Below, piece by piece: positions 23,024 to 29,462 of a DNA stretch of 36,330 bases. The position numbers and the translations under genes are program-made. The notes below the pieces were generated by a model. That model saw only the letters and a list, made by a program, of their open reading frames with translations. It was not told the DNA's origin and ran no database searches. This DNA is from a virus, in IMG/VR virus record IMGVR_UViG_3300029448_000048, positions 19,613 to 55,942 of that record. The stretch is one strand, 5' to 3'. Positions within the stretch are counted from its first letter, which is position 1, and each line of letters begins with the position of its first letter.

Positions 23024-24205
23024 TTAGTATGTATAGCCCGAAGTGGCTCCTGATACTGTGCTTCCTTGACCTGATATAGTATTCGTCACACAAACGGCAC
23101 TTGTTGCACCACTTAATATGAATGTATCTGTGTTTATCCAGGTATCTCCCTGCGTTTCGGTATCTTCTCGTGTTGCATCTCCCGAACCAGTTTGGAATAA
23201 TAGTAGACCACCTTTATTATCAACAAAGTACACTTCTTCTCCATTGAATATAAATTCGTCACCTAGGTTTAGATCAAGATTTAAGTCTCGCAAATAGCCT
23301 GATGTTACATAGTCCGGTGAACCACTAGTAAGTCCACTCATAGCCAGGCTGTCGTAATATTCTGGGTTTATAACTCCAGATGCTATCATATTTTCATACT
23401 TATCGAAACTGGTACCCCGTGGAACAGAGTAGAAGTGGCTTAAGCTGTATATATCTCCGTAGTATGTGCTTGTATCAACTTCATAGCCGAGATTTGTGGA
23501 TAGTTCATGTGCTGTTGAATAACCGCTAGTAACTGGGTTATCATTTGAGTTACTTAATAATTCTTGAACACCTATTGAACATAAGTTTGGATGAACATTA
23601 AATTTCTTGATGAGTTTCTGTTCTGTGAGTTTGTTTTCTGTTCCTGCCCACATCCATGTTTTAAATGTAAATTCTGTTTCCGCTGTTATGAGTTCTGCCG
23701 ATTCAAAATCAACCTCTGAATTATCAACCTCTGTTATTGATCCTGTCCAAATCACCTCATGTTTTATTACTTGTCCAGGAATCTTAGGATGTGGTGTATT
23801 AACAAAGAATGATTGATTACAGAAAGGAACAAAATTAGAAAGTATTCTATCCATATCCGATTGTGTCTTCGTTACAACTGTTAGCTGAAAAGTTAAATTA
23901 ATAGGGTTTGGTGTGTAGTAGTTATAGTTGATTTCACTACCGGTTGTTTTTAATAGGTATCTATTCAGATCAGCGACTCTTTCAGAATCTCGTTCCAAAC
24001 CTGTTCTCACGACTGCAATCAGAGGTGGTTTTATAGGTGTTCTACCAGGATTTTCAAGAGACTTAAATATTCGGCTTCTTCTACCATTTAGTAGTTTAAC
24101 CTTTATACTCTTACCGCTTGTTCTTTTTATGGTGATGTCATTGAATGCGTCCATGAACATTGCAGTTGCATGAAGGATTTCTTTATTATAGGACTCTACT
24201 TTCAT
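23024..24205 (-). CDS. 15: gp15-like tail sheath stabilisation protein, 393 aa
   Basis: The N-terminal half follows the T4 gp15 family in outline: ATAMFMDAFNDITIKR (FNDI segment), TPNPINLTFQLTVVTKTQSDMDRILSNFVPFCNQSFFV (the '.p.p..i.f.l.i..k..dd..qIleqi.pyF.p...v' stretch) and SAELITAETEFTFKTWMW at the end of the fold. gp15 terminates the tail tube and sheath next to the connector. This protein is longer than T4 gp15 (272 aa) because of a Ser/Thr/Gly-rich C-terminal extension of about 150 residues. No ribosome site; TGTAAATA lies 6 nt before the ATG, as for a late gene. Confidence 0.6.
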   Translation of the reverse strand: MKVESYNKEILHATAMFMDAFNDITIKRTSGKSIKVKLLNGRRSRIFKSLENPGRTPIKPPLIAVVRTGLERDSERVADLNRYLLKTTGSEINYNYYTPNPINLTFQLTVVTKTQSDMDRILSNFVPFCNQSFFVNTPHPKIPGQVIKHEVIWTGSITEVDNSEVDFESAELITAETEFTFKTWMWAGTENKLTEQKLIKKFNVHPNLCSIGVQELLSNSNDNPVTSGYSTAHELSTNLGYEVDTSTYYGDIYSLSHFYSVPRGTSFDKYENMIASGVINPEYYDSLAMSGLTSGSPDYVTSGYLRDLNLDLNLGDEFIFNGEEVYFVDNKGGLLLFQTGSGDATREDTETQGDTWINTDTFILSGATSAVCVTNTISGQGSTVSGATSGYTY

Positions 24206-24211
24206 AAATGG

Positions 24212-24219
24212 TATTTACA
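24212..24219 (-). promoter_or_regulatory. Late-type promoter box TGTAAATA
   Basis: TGTAAATA, CCATTT, then the ATG of the gp15-like gene. It differs from the T4 late box TATAAATA by one base and is identical to boxes at 8121-8128 and 16172-16179. The gene encodes a tail protein, as expected for late control. The terminator just upstream (24231-24263) insulates it from the clamp message. Confidence 0.6.
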
Positions 24220-24230
24220 CTCACAAATTG

Positions 24231-24263
24231 AAAAAACCTCTCAAGCACAAGGCTTAAGAGGTT
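24231..24263 (-). terminator. Rho-independent terminator after gp45
   Basis: AACCTCTTAAGC pairs with GCTTGAGAGGTT (12 bp, one G-U pair) around a 5-nt loop, and the minus strand continues TTTT. It ends the clamp gene message. Confidence 0.9.
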
Positions 24264-24302
24264 GCAACTATCAAGTATTAGTTGACGGTTCGATATATTA
24301 AA

Positions 24303-25073
24303 CTATCCCTCCAGTATACTAGATAGTACCCAGATTTTAACAAAAGACTCACCATCATCACTTGTAATTTTTTGTGTACTCACAAGTGCTTGAATTTCTG
24401 GTAAAGTCATTTCAATTTCATCGATTTGTTCAAACAGTGTAAACATATCCATTCTGTTGAAGTTAAGAACAACATCCTTTTCTAGACTACCAGACTGAAT
24501 GCTACCAAAATCTACAGTAATTGCATTTGAATATGGATTAGAACGATTGTTTAGTTCTGCCTTCATTTTAGAAGGATTGTTTTCATCTGCAAACAAATAA
24601 ATTCTCGCAACATTTTGATCGGAAAAGATGAAAGAAGACCTGCGAAGTTCTTTAATGTTATCAGCAGTTGTTACAAATTTACATTTTTCTTCAATCGTGC
24701 TGTTAAACTCTTTGTCTACATAATTAAGAATGACCTCTTCTTTTACTAGGGCGAACTTTGATTTAAATGGCTTAGACTTGATGTTTACAAATCCATTATC
24801 CACTTCTAAAGTAATCTTATCGTTTTTGTCTAGTTTGGACTGTGCAATTTGAAGTACTTTAACAAAGCTTGGTAAGTCACCAATACAAAAGCTTACTTCT
24901 TCATCTGAAGAAATTGAGTTTGTTGTCATCTTAAGTCGAGCAACTGGATTTTTAGATAATACCTTTGCTTGCTCACTTCCTACAGTAATCTTAATACCTT
25001 CAACGGCCGATGACATTGCTTTCATTGATTCGACAAGCATATCAAAGTTATTAATATTCAGTTTTGTTGCCAT
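24303..25073 (-). CDS. 45: Sliding clamp gp45, 256 aa
   Basis: This ring-shaped processivity factor tethers the phage polymerase and, in T4, also late transcription. The T4-clamp segments NPVARLKMTTNSISSDEEVSFCIGDLPSFVKVLQIA (inner helix and strand) and VVLNFNRMDMFTLFEQIDEIEMTL near the C-terminus are visible; length is close to the 228 aa of T4 gp45, with a slightly longer N-terminal part. The acidic and basic residues alternate in the pattern of clamp subunits. Start has AAGGAG in the ATAACAAGGAGAACA leader shared with gp32. Transcription starts from the divergent region at about 25.1 kb and ends at 24231-24263, so it is monocistronic. Confidence 0.85.
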   Translation of the reverse strand: MATKLNINNFDMLVESMKAMSSAVEGIKITVGSEQAKVLSKNPVARLKMTTNSISSDEEVSFCIGDLPSFVKVLQIAQSKLDKNDKITLEVDNGFVNIKSKPFKSKFALVKEEVILNYVDKEFNSTIEEKCKFVTTADNIKELRRSSFIFSDQNVARIYLFADENNPSKMKAELNNRSNPYSNAITVDFGSIQSGSLEKDVVLNFNRMDMFTLFEQIDEIEMTLPEIQALVSTQKITSDDGESFVKIWVLSSILEG

Positions 25074-25074
25074 C

Positions 25075-25109
25075 TGTTCTCCTTGTTATTTAAAAGATAG
25101 TCTATTATA
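25075..25109 (-). promoter_or_regulatory. gp45 promoter -10 and shared leader
   Basis: TATAAT at 25104-25109, RNA start near 25097, then ATAACAAGGAGAACA (25075-25089) before the ATG at 25073. The leader 15-mer is identical to that of gp32. Confidence 0.55.
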
Positions 25110-25141
25110 TTATGTGACTTATTTTTTTATAGTATTTTTTT

Positions 25142-25149
25142 AGTAAATA
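25142..25149 (+). promoter_or_regulatory. Late-like box AGTAAATA before the plus-strand cluster
   Basis: AGTAAATA, AGCAT, then the ATG at 25155. No Shine-Dalgarno sequence is present. The same 8-mer occurs at 27386-27393. It is likely the left-most promoter of the rightward gene run. Confidence 0.45.
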
Positions 25150-25154
25150 AGCAT

Positions 25155-25682
25155 ATGTCAGTAAACAAAGCCATAGACAATACCTTTCTCAATATTCGAG
25201 ATTTATTAACTGAGACACAGCTTAAGATAGTTGATAGACGATTAAAGAAGGGCATAAAAAAGGATTTTGCGTCTCTTGATTTATTACTTAGGAGAAATCT
25301 AGTAGAATTAGTTTTTTTAAGAAAAGGTGATTTTCGACCAGGCTTCAAACCTCATAGACATATGCTTTGTACAAGAAATTTTTATTTAGCAAAGAAGTTA
25401 GCTAAGTTAAAAGGTGTGAAGATGAATGTCAATGAACCAAGAGGAAAAGACTTCTACAAAGAGAAAAATATACTCTTGGTTTGGGACATCGTTTTTAATG
25501 ATTGGAGAATGGTAAGTTTTGAAAATAGAACCAAAATGGGTATAATAGACTATGTACCTTTTAATAAAAGAGAACATTTCATACCTGTTGCTGAAGCGTA
25601 TGTTAAGAATTTCAAGATGATAAAAGATTTAGGTGGTTCGAGAGCAAGAACATATTGTAATATTATCAAAAAAGGTGTTTAG
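25155..25682 (+). CDS. Basic hypothetical protein, 175 aa
   Basis: A strongly basic protein (many K/R) with a helical N-terminal half (IRDLLTETQLKIVDRRLKKGIKKDFASLDLLLRRN) and a C-terminal part containing LLVWDIVFNDWRMVSFENRTKMGII, reminiscent of small SH3-like (WYL_2) domains where a 'W..d....w..~f..~~i' pattern occurs; this is tentative. The position next to the clamp gene made RegA worth considering, but length and sequence do not fit. It is the first of the rightward genes. Confidence 0.55.
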   Translation: MSVNKAIDNTFLNIRDLLTETQLKIVDRRLKKGIKKDFASLDLLLRRNLVELVFLRKGDFRPGFKPHRHMLCTRNFYLAKKLAKLKGVKMNVNEPRGKDFYKEKNILLVWDIVFNDWRMVSFENRTKMGIIDYVPFNKREHFIPVAEAYVKNFKMIKDLGGSRARTYCNIIKKGV

Positions 25683-25684
25683 TT

Positions 25685-26419
25685 ATGAAAGAAGTTATGG
25701 TGATTGGCCTAGGAGAAATAGGCACATCGGTAAAAAACATTGAAGAAAAAGCTGGTAACAAAGTCTATGTTCGAGACTTAGATCCTGATAATTGCAAATT
25801 TAATCTTACGGACAATTATGATGTTGTTCATGTTTGTATTCCTTATAAAGGATATGATTTTGTTCATACTGTTGTAGGATATTGGAGAAAATATAATTCA
25901 CCAATGTTTATTATACACTCAACTGTTCCAGTCGGTACAACAAGCTTAATAGAGGGTTATGGAGTTCCGGCTGTTCACTCTTTTGTTCGTGGTGTTCACC
26001 CAAATTTAGAGGAAGGACTTTTAACATTCGAAAAACCTGTTGGATCTTCGAGTGAAGACTTTTCTGTAAAAGTGAGTAAACATTTAGAATCGTTGGGTAT
26101 TAAAACGAAAATACTTTCAAGTTCAGAGGCATCTGAATTGTCTAAATTACTATCAACCACCTATTATGGTTATAATATAATATTTGCGAAGATAGTAAAT
26201 GAGATGTGTGAACAAGAAGGTGTCGATTTTGACGAAGTATATACTTGGGCAAATGAAACATATAATCAAGGATATAAAGAACTTGGTAAAGAAAACGTAA
26301 TTAGACCGGTGCTTTTTCCTCCAGAAGGAGAGATTGGTGGTCATTGCGTAGTTCCTAATTTCAAACTACTTCCACCAAATGATCTATCAGAGTGGTGCAT
26401 TTCACAGAACTCTAAATAA
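25685..26419 (+). CDS. Short nucleotide-sugar dehydrogenase, 244 aa
   Basis: Related to UDP-glucose/UDP-ManNAc dehydrogenases that oxidise a sugar C6 alcohol with NAD. Rossmann strand VMVIGLGEIGTS at 4-15, HSTVPVGTT at 78-86, ELSKLLSTTYYGYNIIFAKIVNEM (K154 at the family's catalytic Lys position) at 151-174, and GEIGGHCVVPN (C221 as catalytic Cys) near the end. It stops right after the Cys motif, so the C-terminal UDP-binding domain of the 430-aa family is missing; it may have a different substrate or need a partner. There is no frameshift visible. It starts 3 nt after the preceding stop, so it is co-translated. Confidence 0.75.
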   Translation: MKEVMVIGLGEIGTSVKNIEEKAGNKVYVRDLDPDNCKFNLTDNYDVVHVCIPYKGYDFVHTVVGYWRKYNSPMFIIHSTVPVGTTSLIEGYGVPAVHSFVRGVHPNLEEGLLTFEKPVGSSSEDFSVKVSKHLESLGIKTKILSSSEASELSKLLSTTYYGYNIIFAKIVNEMCEQEGVDFDEVYTWANETYNQGYKELGKENVIRPVLFPPEGEIGGHCVVPNFKLLPPNDLSEWCISQNSK

Positions 26420-26423
26420 ATTG

Positions 26424-26429
26424 TATAAT
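26424..26429 (+). promoter_or_regulatory. -10 box 5 nt before the primase start
   Basis: TTGTATAAT, AAAAT, then ATG at 26435. No ribosome site is present. It is the clearest plus-strand example of the box-to-start spacing seen on the minus strand. Confidence 0.5.
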
Positions 26430-26434
26430 AAAAT

Positions 26435-27394
26435 ATGGTAGATGTAGAACAATCATTCTGGATTCAACAGAAAATAAAGCAAAATGTATCTAAGTGTTCT
26501 GACCAAGGTAGTCAGTTGAATATGAGATGTTTTATCTGTGGTGATTCTCGTAAGAATCAATCAAAGAGACGAGGTTACTATTATAAAGGTACCTGTTCTT
26601 ATTATTGTTTCAACTGCGGTACTCATCTACATGGTGTCAAGATTGTATCAACTCTTGAGAATAGACCTTTTAAAGAAGTGAAGTCTGAATATCTGATGGA
26701 AAGATATGGTAAAAGCTTCAAGGTTAAGAAAGAAGAGTATAAGAAACCAAAGTTTGAACTTAAACTGGATCAATTTACTAACAAGTTACCGGAGTATGCC
26801 TTTCGTTATCTGGAGGATAGAAAGATATTTGATGCACCTTTTCTATCAGAAGATGCGGAGTTTCTGTTTGATGAAGAGACAGAGCGTTTGATTATACCTT
26901 GGTATCTAGATGATAAGGTTGTTTACTATCAGAAAAGACTTGTTAAAGATTCATCACAACCAAAATATTTATTTCCTTTTGGTGTAGATAAGTCTGTCTA
27001 TAATATTGATAGAATTGATCCTGCATTTCCCTATATATTTGTATTAGAAGGTGCATTAGATTCTATCTATGTATACAACGGTGTTGCCATAGGTGGTAAA
27101 AGTATTACGAATCATCAGAGAGATTTAATTAAGAGTAAGTTTCCAAAGCATAAGATTGTCTACTTCTTAGATAATCATCATAATGAGTCATCAATGGTTT
27201 CTCATCTACTAAGACTTGCTGAGAAAGAACCATCTTCTCACTTTCTTCTCTTTCCAAAAGCTATGAAGAATGTGAAAGATGTCAACCAATGGATAGTTGC
27301 AGGTGGTGTAAATATATGGGAAAGCAAAAAGTGGTTAGAAAAGAATATATTATCATCATTAAAACTAAAGTTCACACTCTCGACAAGTAAATAG
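26435..27394 (+). CDS. 61: DNA primase gp61, 319 aa
   Basis: This primase makes RNA primers for lagging-strand synthesis with helicase gp41. N-terminal zinc finger: C32-x2-C35 (RCFICGD) and C58-x2-C61 (YCFNCG). The Toprim-type core includes FVLEGALDSIYVYNGVAIGG (E and following residues for Mg) and KIVYFLDNHHNESS (DxD-like). Length is close to T4 gp61 (342 aa). There is no Shine-Dalgarno sequence; the ATG is 5 nt after TATAAT. The stop overlaps a late-like box (27386-27393) that precedes the next gene. Confidence 0.92.
   Translation: MVDVEQSFWIQQKIKQNVSKCSDQGSQLNMRCFICGDSRKNQSKRRGYYYKGTCSYYCFNCGTHLHGVKIVSTLENRPFKEVKSEYLMERYGKSFKVKKEEYKKPKFELKLDQFTNKLPEYAFRYLEDRKIFDAPFLSEDAEFLFDEETERLIIPWYLDDKVVYYQKRLVKDSSQPKYLFPFGVDKSVYNIDRIDPAFPYIFVLEGALDSIYVYNGVAIGGKSITNHQRDLIKSKFPKHKIVYFLDNHHNESSMVSHLLRLAEKEPSSHFLLFPKAMKNVKDVNQWIVAGGVNIWESKKWLEKNILSSLKLKFTLSTSK
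27386..27393 (+). promoter_or_regulatory. Late-like box AGTAAATA before the acidic gene
   Basis: AGTAAATA at the primase stop, followed 15 nt later by the ATG at 27409, with TAGGTAAAATT (weak AGG) between. It could drive the acidic protein and gp4 late in infection. Confidence 0.4.
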
Positions 27395-27408
27395 CATTAG
27401 GTAAAATT

Positions 27409-27804
27409 ATGGCTGAATTGAAAGATTTGCAAAACACAACAAACTTAGCAGGAGATGTCCGAGATATTTTAGGACTTAAACTCTGGCAGAATGTAAAATC
27501 GAGTGGAGATGTATCGGAAAAAATATCCGTACTTACAGATTTTATTGTTGATTCGTATGGTATTTTCTTCAACCAAGAGGATAAGATAGATGATGAAGCT
27601 TTTAGTTTGGAGTTGTTAACATCACTAACAGATAGCGATTTTGAAACAACTGATGAGATCATCAATTCAATCATTAACATAAATCAGGTTGTTGAAGAAG
27701 AGGACTTTATTGATGATGATATAAAAGTCAATATCAAAACTATTCTGGTTTATATGTTGGAGTTGCTTCAAGATGAACCACAAGAAATTAACCAGATCGG
27801 GTAA
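27409..27804 (+). CDS. Acidic hypothetical protein, 131 aa
   Basis: An acidic, mainly helical protein with no recognised motif (NLAGDVRDILGLKLWQNVKSSGD..., EIINSIININQVVEEEDFIDDDIKVNIKTILVYMLELLQDEPQEINQIG). It overlaps the head-completion gene by 32 nt, a long overlap for this genome, so the two are probably translated together. No function is known; the virion-assembly neighbour hints at a structural or assembly role. Confidence 0.6.
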   Translation: MAELKDLQNTTNLAGDVRDILGLKLWQNVKSSGDVSEKISVLTDFIVDSYGIFFNQEDKIDDEAFSLELLTSLTDSDFETTDEIINSIININQVVEEEDFIDDDIKVNIKTILVYMLELLQDEPQEINQIG

Positions 27805-28240
27805 GTATAGTTCACTACAAGGTACATTTAGACCTCTTAATGAGAGTAAGTATGTAGGTGATTCTAACCCCAAGTTTAAGTCTAAACTAGAGCTAAAGAT
27901 GATGACATTCTGTGACAAAAGTCCTTTAGTTACAAAGTGGTCTTATGAGAGAATTGTTATACCTTATACCGATAAGACTAGAAATAATAGTCGTCACAAT
28001 TATTATACTGACTGTAAAATAACAATGAAAACTAAAACGGGTTTCAAAACATTTCTTATTGAAGTTAAATCTAAGAAAGAGACTATTGCACCGGTAAAAT
28101 CCAATAGAAAGAAGCCTGAAACTTATAGAAAAGAAGTTGAAACTTGGGTTAGAAATAATTGTAAGTGGGAGGCCGCTAGAAAGGTTGCTAAATCTCGTGG
28201 TTGGGAATTTAAGATACTTACTGAAGATCAATTAGGATAA
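27773..28240 (+). CDS. 4: Head completion protein gp4 (TnsA-type nuclease fold), 155 aa
   Basis: The T4 gp4 family closes the filled head before tail joining and has an endonuclease fold. Typical segments: the N-terminal KKLTRSGKYSSLQGTFRP, SKYVGDSNPKFKSKLELKMMTFCD (E40 as first acidic residue), WSYERIVIPYTDK, then YTDCKI (D80), FLIEVKSKKET (E97 and K99, the ExK), and the closing NCKWEAARKVAKSRGWEFKILTEDQLG. The catalytic set E-D-ExK is complete. Length matches T4 gp4 (150 aa). The start overlaps the previous gene by 32 nt. Confidence 0.9.
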   Translation: MNHKKLTRSGKYSSLQGTFRPLNESKYVGDSNPKFKSKLELKMMTFCDKSPLVTKWSYERIVIPYTDKTRNNSRHNYYTDCKITMKTKTGFKTFLIEVKSKKETIAPVKSNRKKPETYRKEVETWVRNNCKWEAARKVAKSRGWEFKILTEDQLG

Positions 28241-28336
28241 AATAGGCACTTTCAAGTCATACCTAGGACCACTTTCAGTAAAACTTTTTCTAGACCGGTT
28301 CGTCCCTTTTTTGGTAACGCTAGATACTTGTTTTAC
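28232..28336 (-). other. 34-codon open frame with good ribosome site but GTA at the start position
   Basis: AAAGGAG lies 6 nt before a GTA that opens a frame of 34 codons, beginning KQVSSVTKKGTNRSRKSF after it and closing with a stop that overlaps the end of gp4 on the other strand. The peptide is basic and not of low complexity. No ATG, GTG or TTG start fits: the codon before GTA is a stop. It may be a chance frame, a decayed gene or a real use of a rare start. Confidence 0.25.
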
Positions 28337-28374
28337 TTATTTCTCCTTTGTTTCGGTGATACATGTATGAAAAT

Positions 28375-28447
28375 TGGAGCGAGTGAAAGACTTTAACTTT
28401 ACCTTCAATCTGGATTGATTGATGTGCTGACGTTACACCACACTCGC
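28375..28447 (-). tRNA. Degenerate tRNA-Gly(UCC)-like cloverleaf
   Basis: The 73-nt minus-strand sequence folds by eye as a tRNA: acceptor stem GCGAGTG/CACTCGC (7 pairs), D stem GTGT/GCAC in GTGTAACGTCAGCAC, anticodon stem TCAAT/ATTGA, T-stem AAAG/CTTT, discriminator T and an encoded CCA. The GCG...CGC acceptor with UCCA end and TGGTGTAA opening are typical of tRNA-Gly. The anticodon loop CAATCCAG has 8 nt with UCC shifted by one, U33 is lost, and the T-loop TTAAAGT lacks the TTC. It is probably a decayed tRNA or a tRNA-like RNA. A TATAAT box lies upstream (28462-28467). Decoding activity is doubtful. Confidence 0.5.
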
Positions 28448-28500
28448 ATAAGTTATAGTTTATTATACAACTTCAAGGATAATTTAAAGTTATTTTTTTA
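28448..28500 (-). promoter_or_regulatory. TATAAT box 5' of the tRNA-Gly-like element
   Basis: TATAAT at 28462-28467; RNA would start near 28455, about 8 nt before the cloverleaf. This would let the element be transcribed on its own, since the terminator at 28502-28534 separates it from the two upstream tRNAs. The rest of this stretch is A/T-rich without other visible features. The wider gap 28241-28374 holds only the 34-codon frame noted separately. Confidence 0.45.
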
Positions 28501-28501
28501 T

Positions 28502-28534
28502 AAAAAAAAGAAGATTCTTTTGAGGAGAATCTTC
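28502..28534 (-). terminator. Rho-independent terminator after the tRNA genes
   Basis: GAAGATTCT pairs with AGAATCTTC (9 bp) around a 7-nt loop, followed on the minus strand by TTTTTTTT. It ends the unit that begins at the 29344-29371 promoter and includes two proteins and two tRNAs. Confidence 0.9.
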
Positions 28535-28560
28535 GTAACAACCTTAGTGGCCTCCTAAAT

Positions 28561-28636
28561 TGGTGGACTCTGAGGGACTTGAACCCCCGGCCAAGTCGTT
28601 ATGAGCGACCTGCTCTGACCACTGAGCTAAGAGTCC
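28561..28636 (-). tRNA. tRNA-Ile2 (anticodon CAU, expected to be lysidine-modified)
   Basis: A 76-nt cloverleaf: acceptor GGACTCT/AGAGTCC with encoded ACCA, D-arm TAGCTCAGTGGTCAGAGCA, anticodon loop CTCATAA, T-arm GGGGGTTCAAGTCCCTC. The anticodon is CAU. The body (CTTAGCTCAGTGG..AGAGCAGG, ACTTGG..., TTCAAGTCC) is much closer to bacterial tRNA-Ile2 than to elongator tRNA-Met, so it should read AUA after host TilS modification. AUA is frequent in the genes here. It is possible but less likely that it is a tRNA-Met. Confidence 0.9.
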
Positions 28637-28645
28637 TTTTTAAAA

Positions 28646-28722
28646 TGGCGCACCTGGCAGGATTCGAACCTGCGACCGATGGAGTAGAAATCCATTGCTC
28701 TGTCCAACTGAGCTACAGGTGC
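28646..28722 (-). tRNA. tRNA-Arg (anticodon UCU)
   Basis: A 77-nt cloverleaf: acceptor GCACCTG/CAGGTGC with encoded GCCA, D-arm TAGCTCAGTTGGACAGAGCA, anticodon stem ATGGA/TCCAT with loop TTTCTAC (UCU), and T-arm GCAGGTTCGAATCCTGC. It reads AGA/AGG, the dominant arginine codons in the phage genes. Its first base is also the last base of the stop codon of the 75-aa gene, so the tRNA must be cut out of a message that is also translated. Confidence 0.96.
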
Positions 28723-28949
28723 TAATAAATTGGTGGTCCAAATTCATGTTCGCCAAGAACTTTTCCTTCTCTTTTTAGAATTTGTTTTTGTATTCGAAAT
28801 GCTTTTTCTTCAGCTTGAATGGCTTTTGTGTTATAGTTGGACCATCTATCACCACCTACATTCTTGCAGTCATCTCTGTTGCGAGTGTATTTTAAAGCCT
28901 TCGCTCTTTCTTTCGTGAAGTCTTCTTGTAGTTGTTTTTTTGATGCCAC
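28722..28949 (-). CDS. Charged hypothetical protein, 75 aa, GTG start
   Basis: A Lys/Arg/Glu-rich helical protein (KQLQEDFTKERAKALKYTRNRDD, KAIQAEEKAFRIQKQILKREGK) without recognised family. It starts with GTG, supported by AAGGAGAGGC directly before it. Its TAG stop shares its last base with the first base of tRNA-Arg. It belongs to the unit driven by the promoter at 29344-29371, probably an early unit. Confidence 0.65.
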   Translation of the reverse strand: MASKKQLQEDFTKERAKALKYTRNRDDCKNVGGDRWSNYNTKAIQAEEKAFRIQKQILKREGKVLGEHEFGPPIY

Positions 28950-28963
28950 GCCTCTCCTTATCG

Positions 28964-29293
28964 TTATTTAAATTCTACAACTGTATTGATTCTTTCAAAT
29001 ATACCTTTGATATTTTTATCATTATAACCATCATCTTTTAAAAGTTCTTTAACTCTTTCAACAGGAACATATCCATGAACTATACATTTTCCTTCAGGGT
29101 TATCTGCTCTATCTTTTAGTTCTTGGATCAAAATCATATCACCAGTGTCTTCGTCAAAGAAGGCTACCTCTACATGAGAGTAGGGTCCATAATTACTTTT
29201 TGGAATACAATATGCGTGTTTATCCGCTTGAATTGAAAGTTCACCACCTCTAAATGGTATTGGGTAATTTGATTTCTTTATTCTATTTTTCAT
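28964..29293 (-). CDS. Hypothetical protein, 109 aa
   Basis: An unrecognised basic-to-neutral protein: beta-type start (YPIPFRGGELSIQADKHAYCIPKSNYGPYSHVEVAFFDEDTGDMILIQEL) and a helical end (PVERVKELLKDDGYNDKNIKGIFERINTVVEF). The first gene after a strong sigma70-type promoter; a possible 6-codon leader frame (start MIKL) ends just before its ATG. The ribosome site is weak. Confidence 0.6.
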   Translation of the reverse strand: MKNRIKKSNYPIPFRGGELSIQADKHAYCIPKSNYGPYSHVEVAFFDEDTGDMILIQELKDRADNPEGKCIVHGYVPVERVKELLKDDGYNDKNIKGIFERINTVVEFK

Positions 29294-29343
29294 TTTACTT
29301 TTTCAACTTAATCATAATTTAATCTCTCATTGTCTATACATAG

Positions 29344-29371
29344 ATTATCACAGTTCTACCAGTAATGTCAA
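29344..29371 (-). promoter_or_regulatory. Strong sigma70-type promoter of the small-gene/tRNA unit
   Basis: TTGACA (29366-29371), a 16-nt spacer and GATAAT (29344-29349) on the minus strand. RNA would start near 29337. Upstream of it (29374-29436) lie direct repeats GTATATGTC (29374-29382 and 29414-29422) and TGTACAT (29400-29406 and 29430-29436), possible activator or repressor sites. It drives 28964, 28722 and the two tRNAs down to the terminator at 28502-28534. Confidence 0.75.
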
Positions 29372-29462
29372 CAGTATATGTCGATTTTAGACATAAAAAT
29401 GTACATATTATTTGTATATGTCTATTCTGTGTACATTTAAACTGTGGCCGATTGTCACAACT

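Noticed and set aside
22512-23093. Longer 193-aa form of the RuvC-like gene
   Set aside because: The extra N-terminal 24 residues would overlap the end of the gp15-like gene and have no ribosome site; the ATG at 23021 follows the stop directly.
25155-25682. RegA translational repressor (adjacent to gp45 in T4)
   Set aside because: The protein is 175 aa and opposite in direction, with no RegA-like sequence; T4 RegA is 122 aa.
28320-28375. Glycine riboswitch near the tRNA-Gly-like element
   Set aside because: CACCGAA and AGGAGAAA pieces occur on the minus strand, but spacing is wrong, the GGAGAG start and a proper CTCAGG segment are missing.
28561-28636. Elongator tRNA-Met
   Set aside because: The CAU anticodon allows it, but the D-arm, anticodon-stem flank and T-arm sequences match tRNA-Ile2 better.
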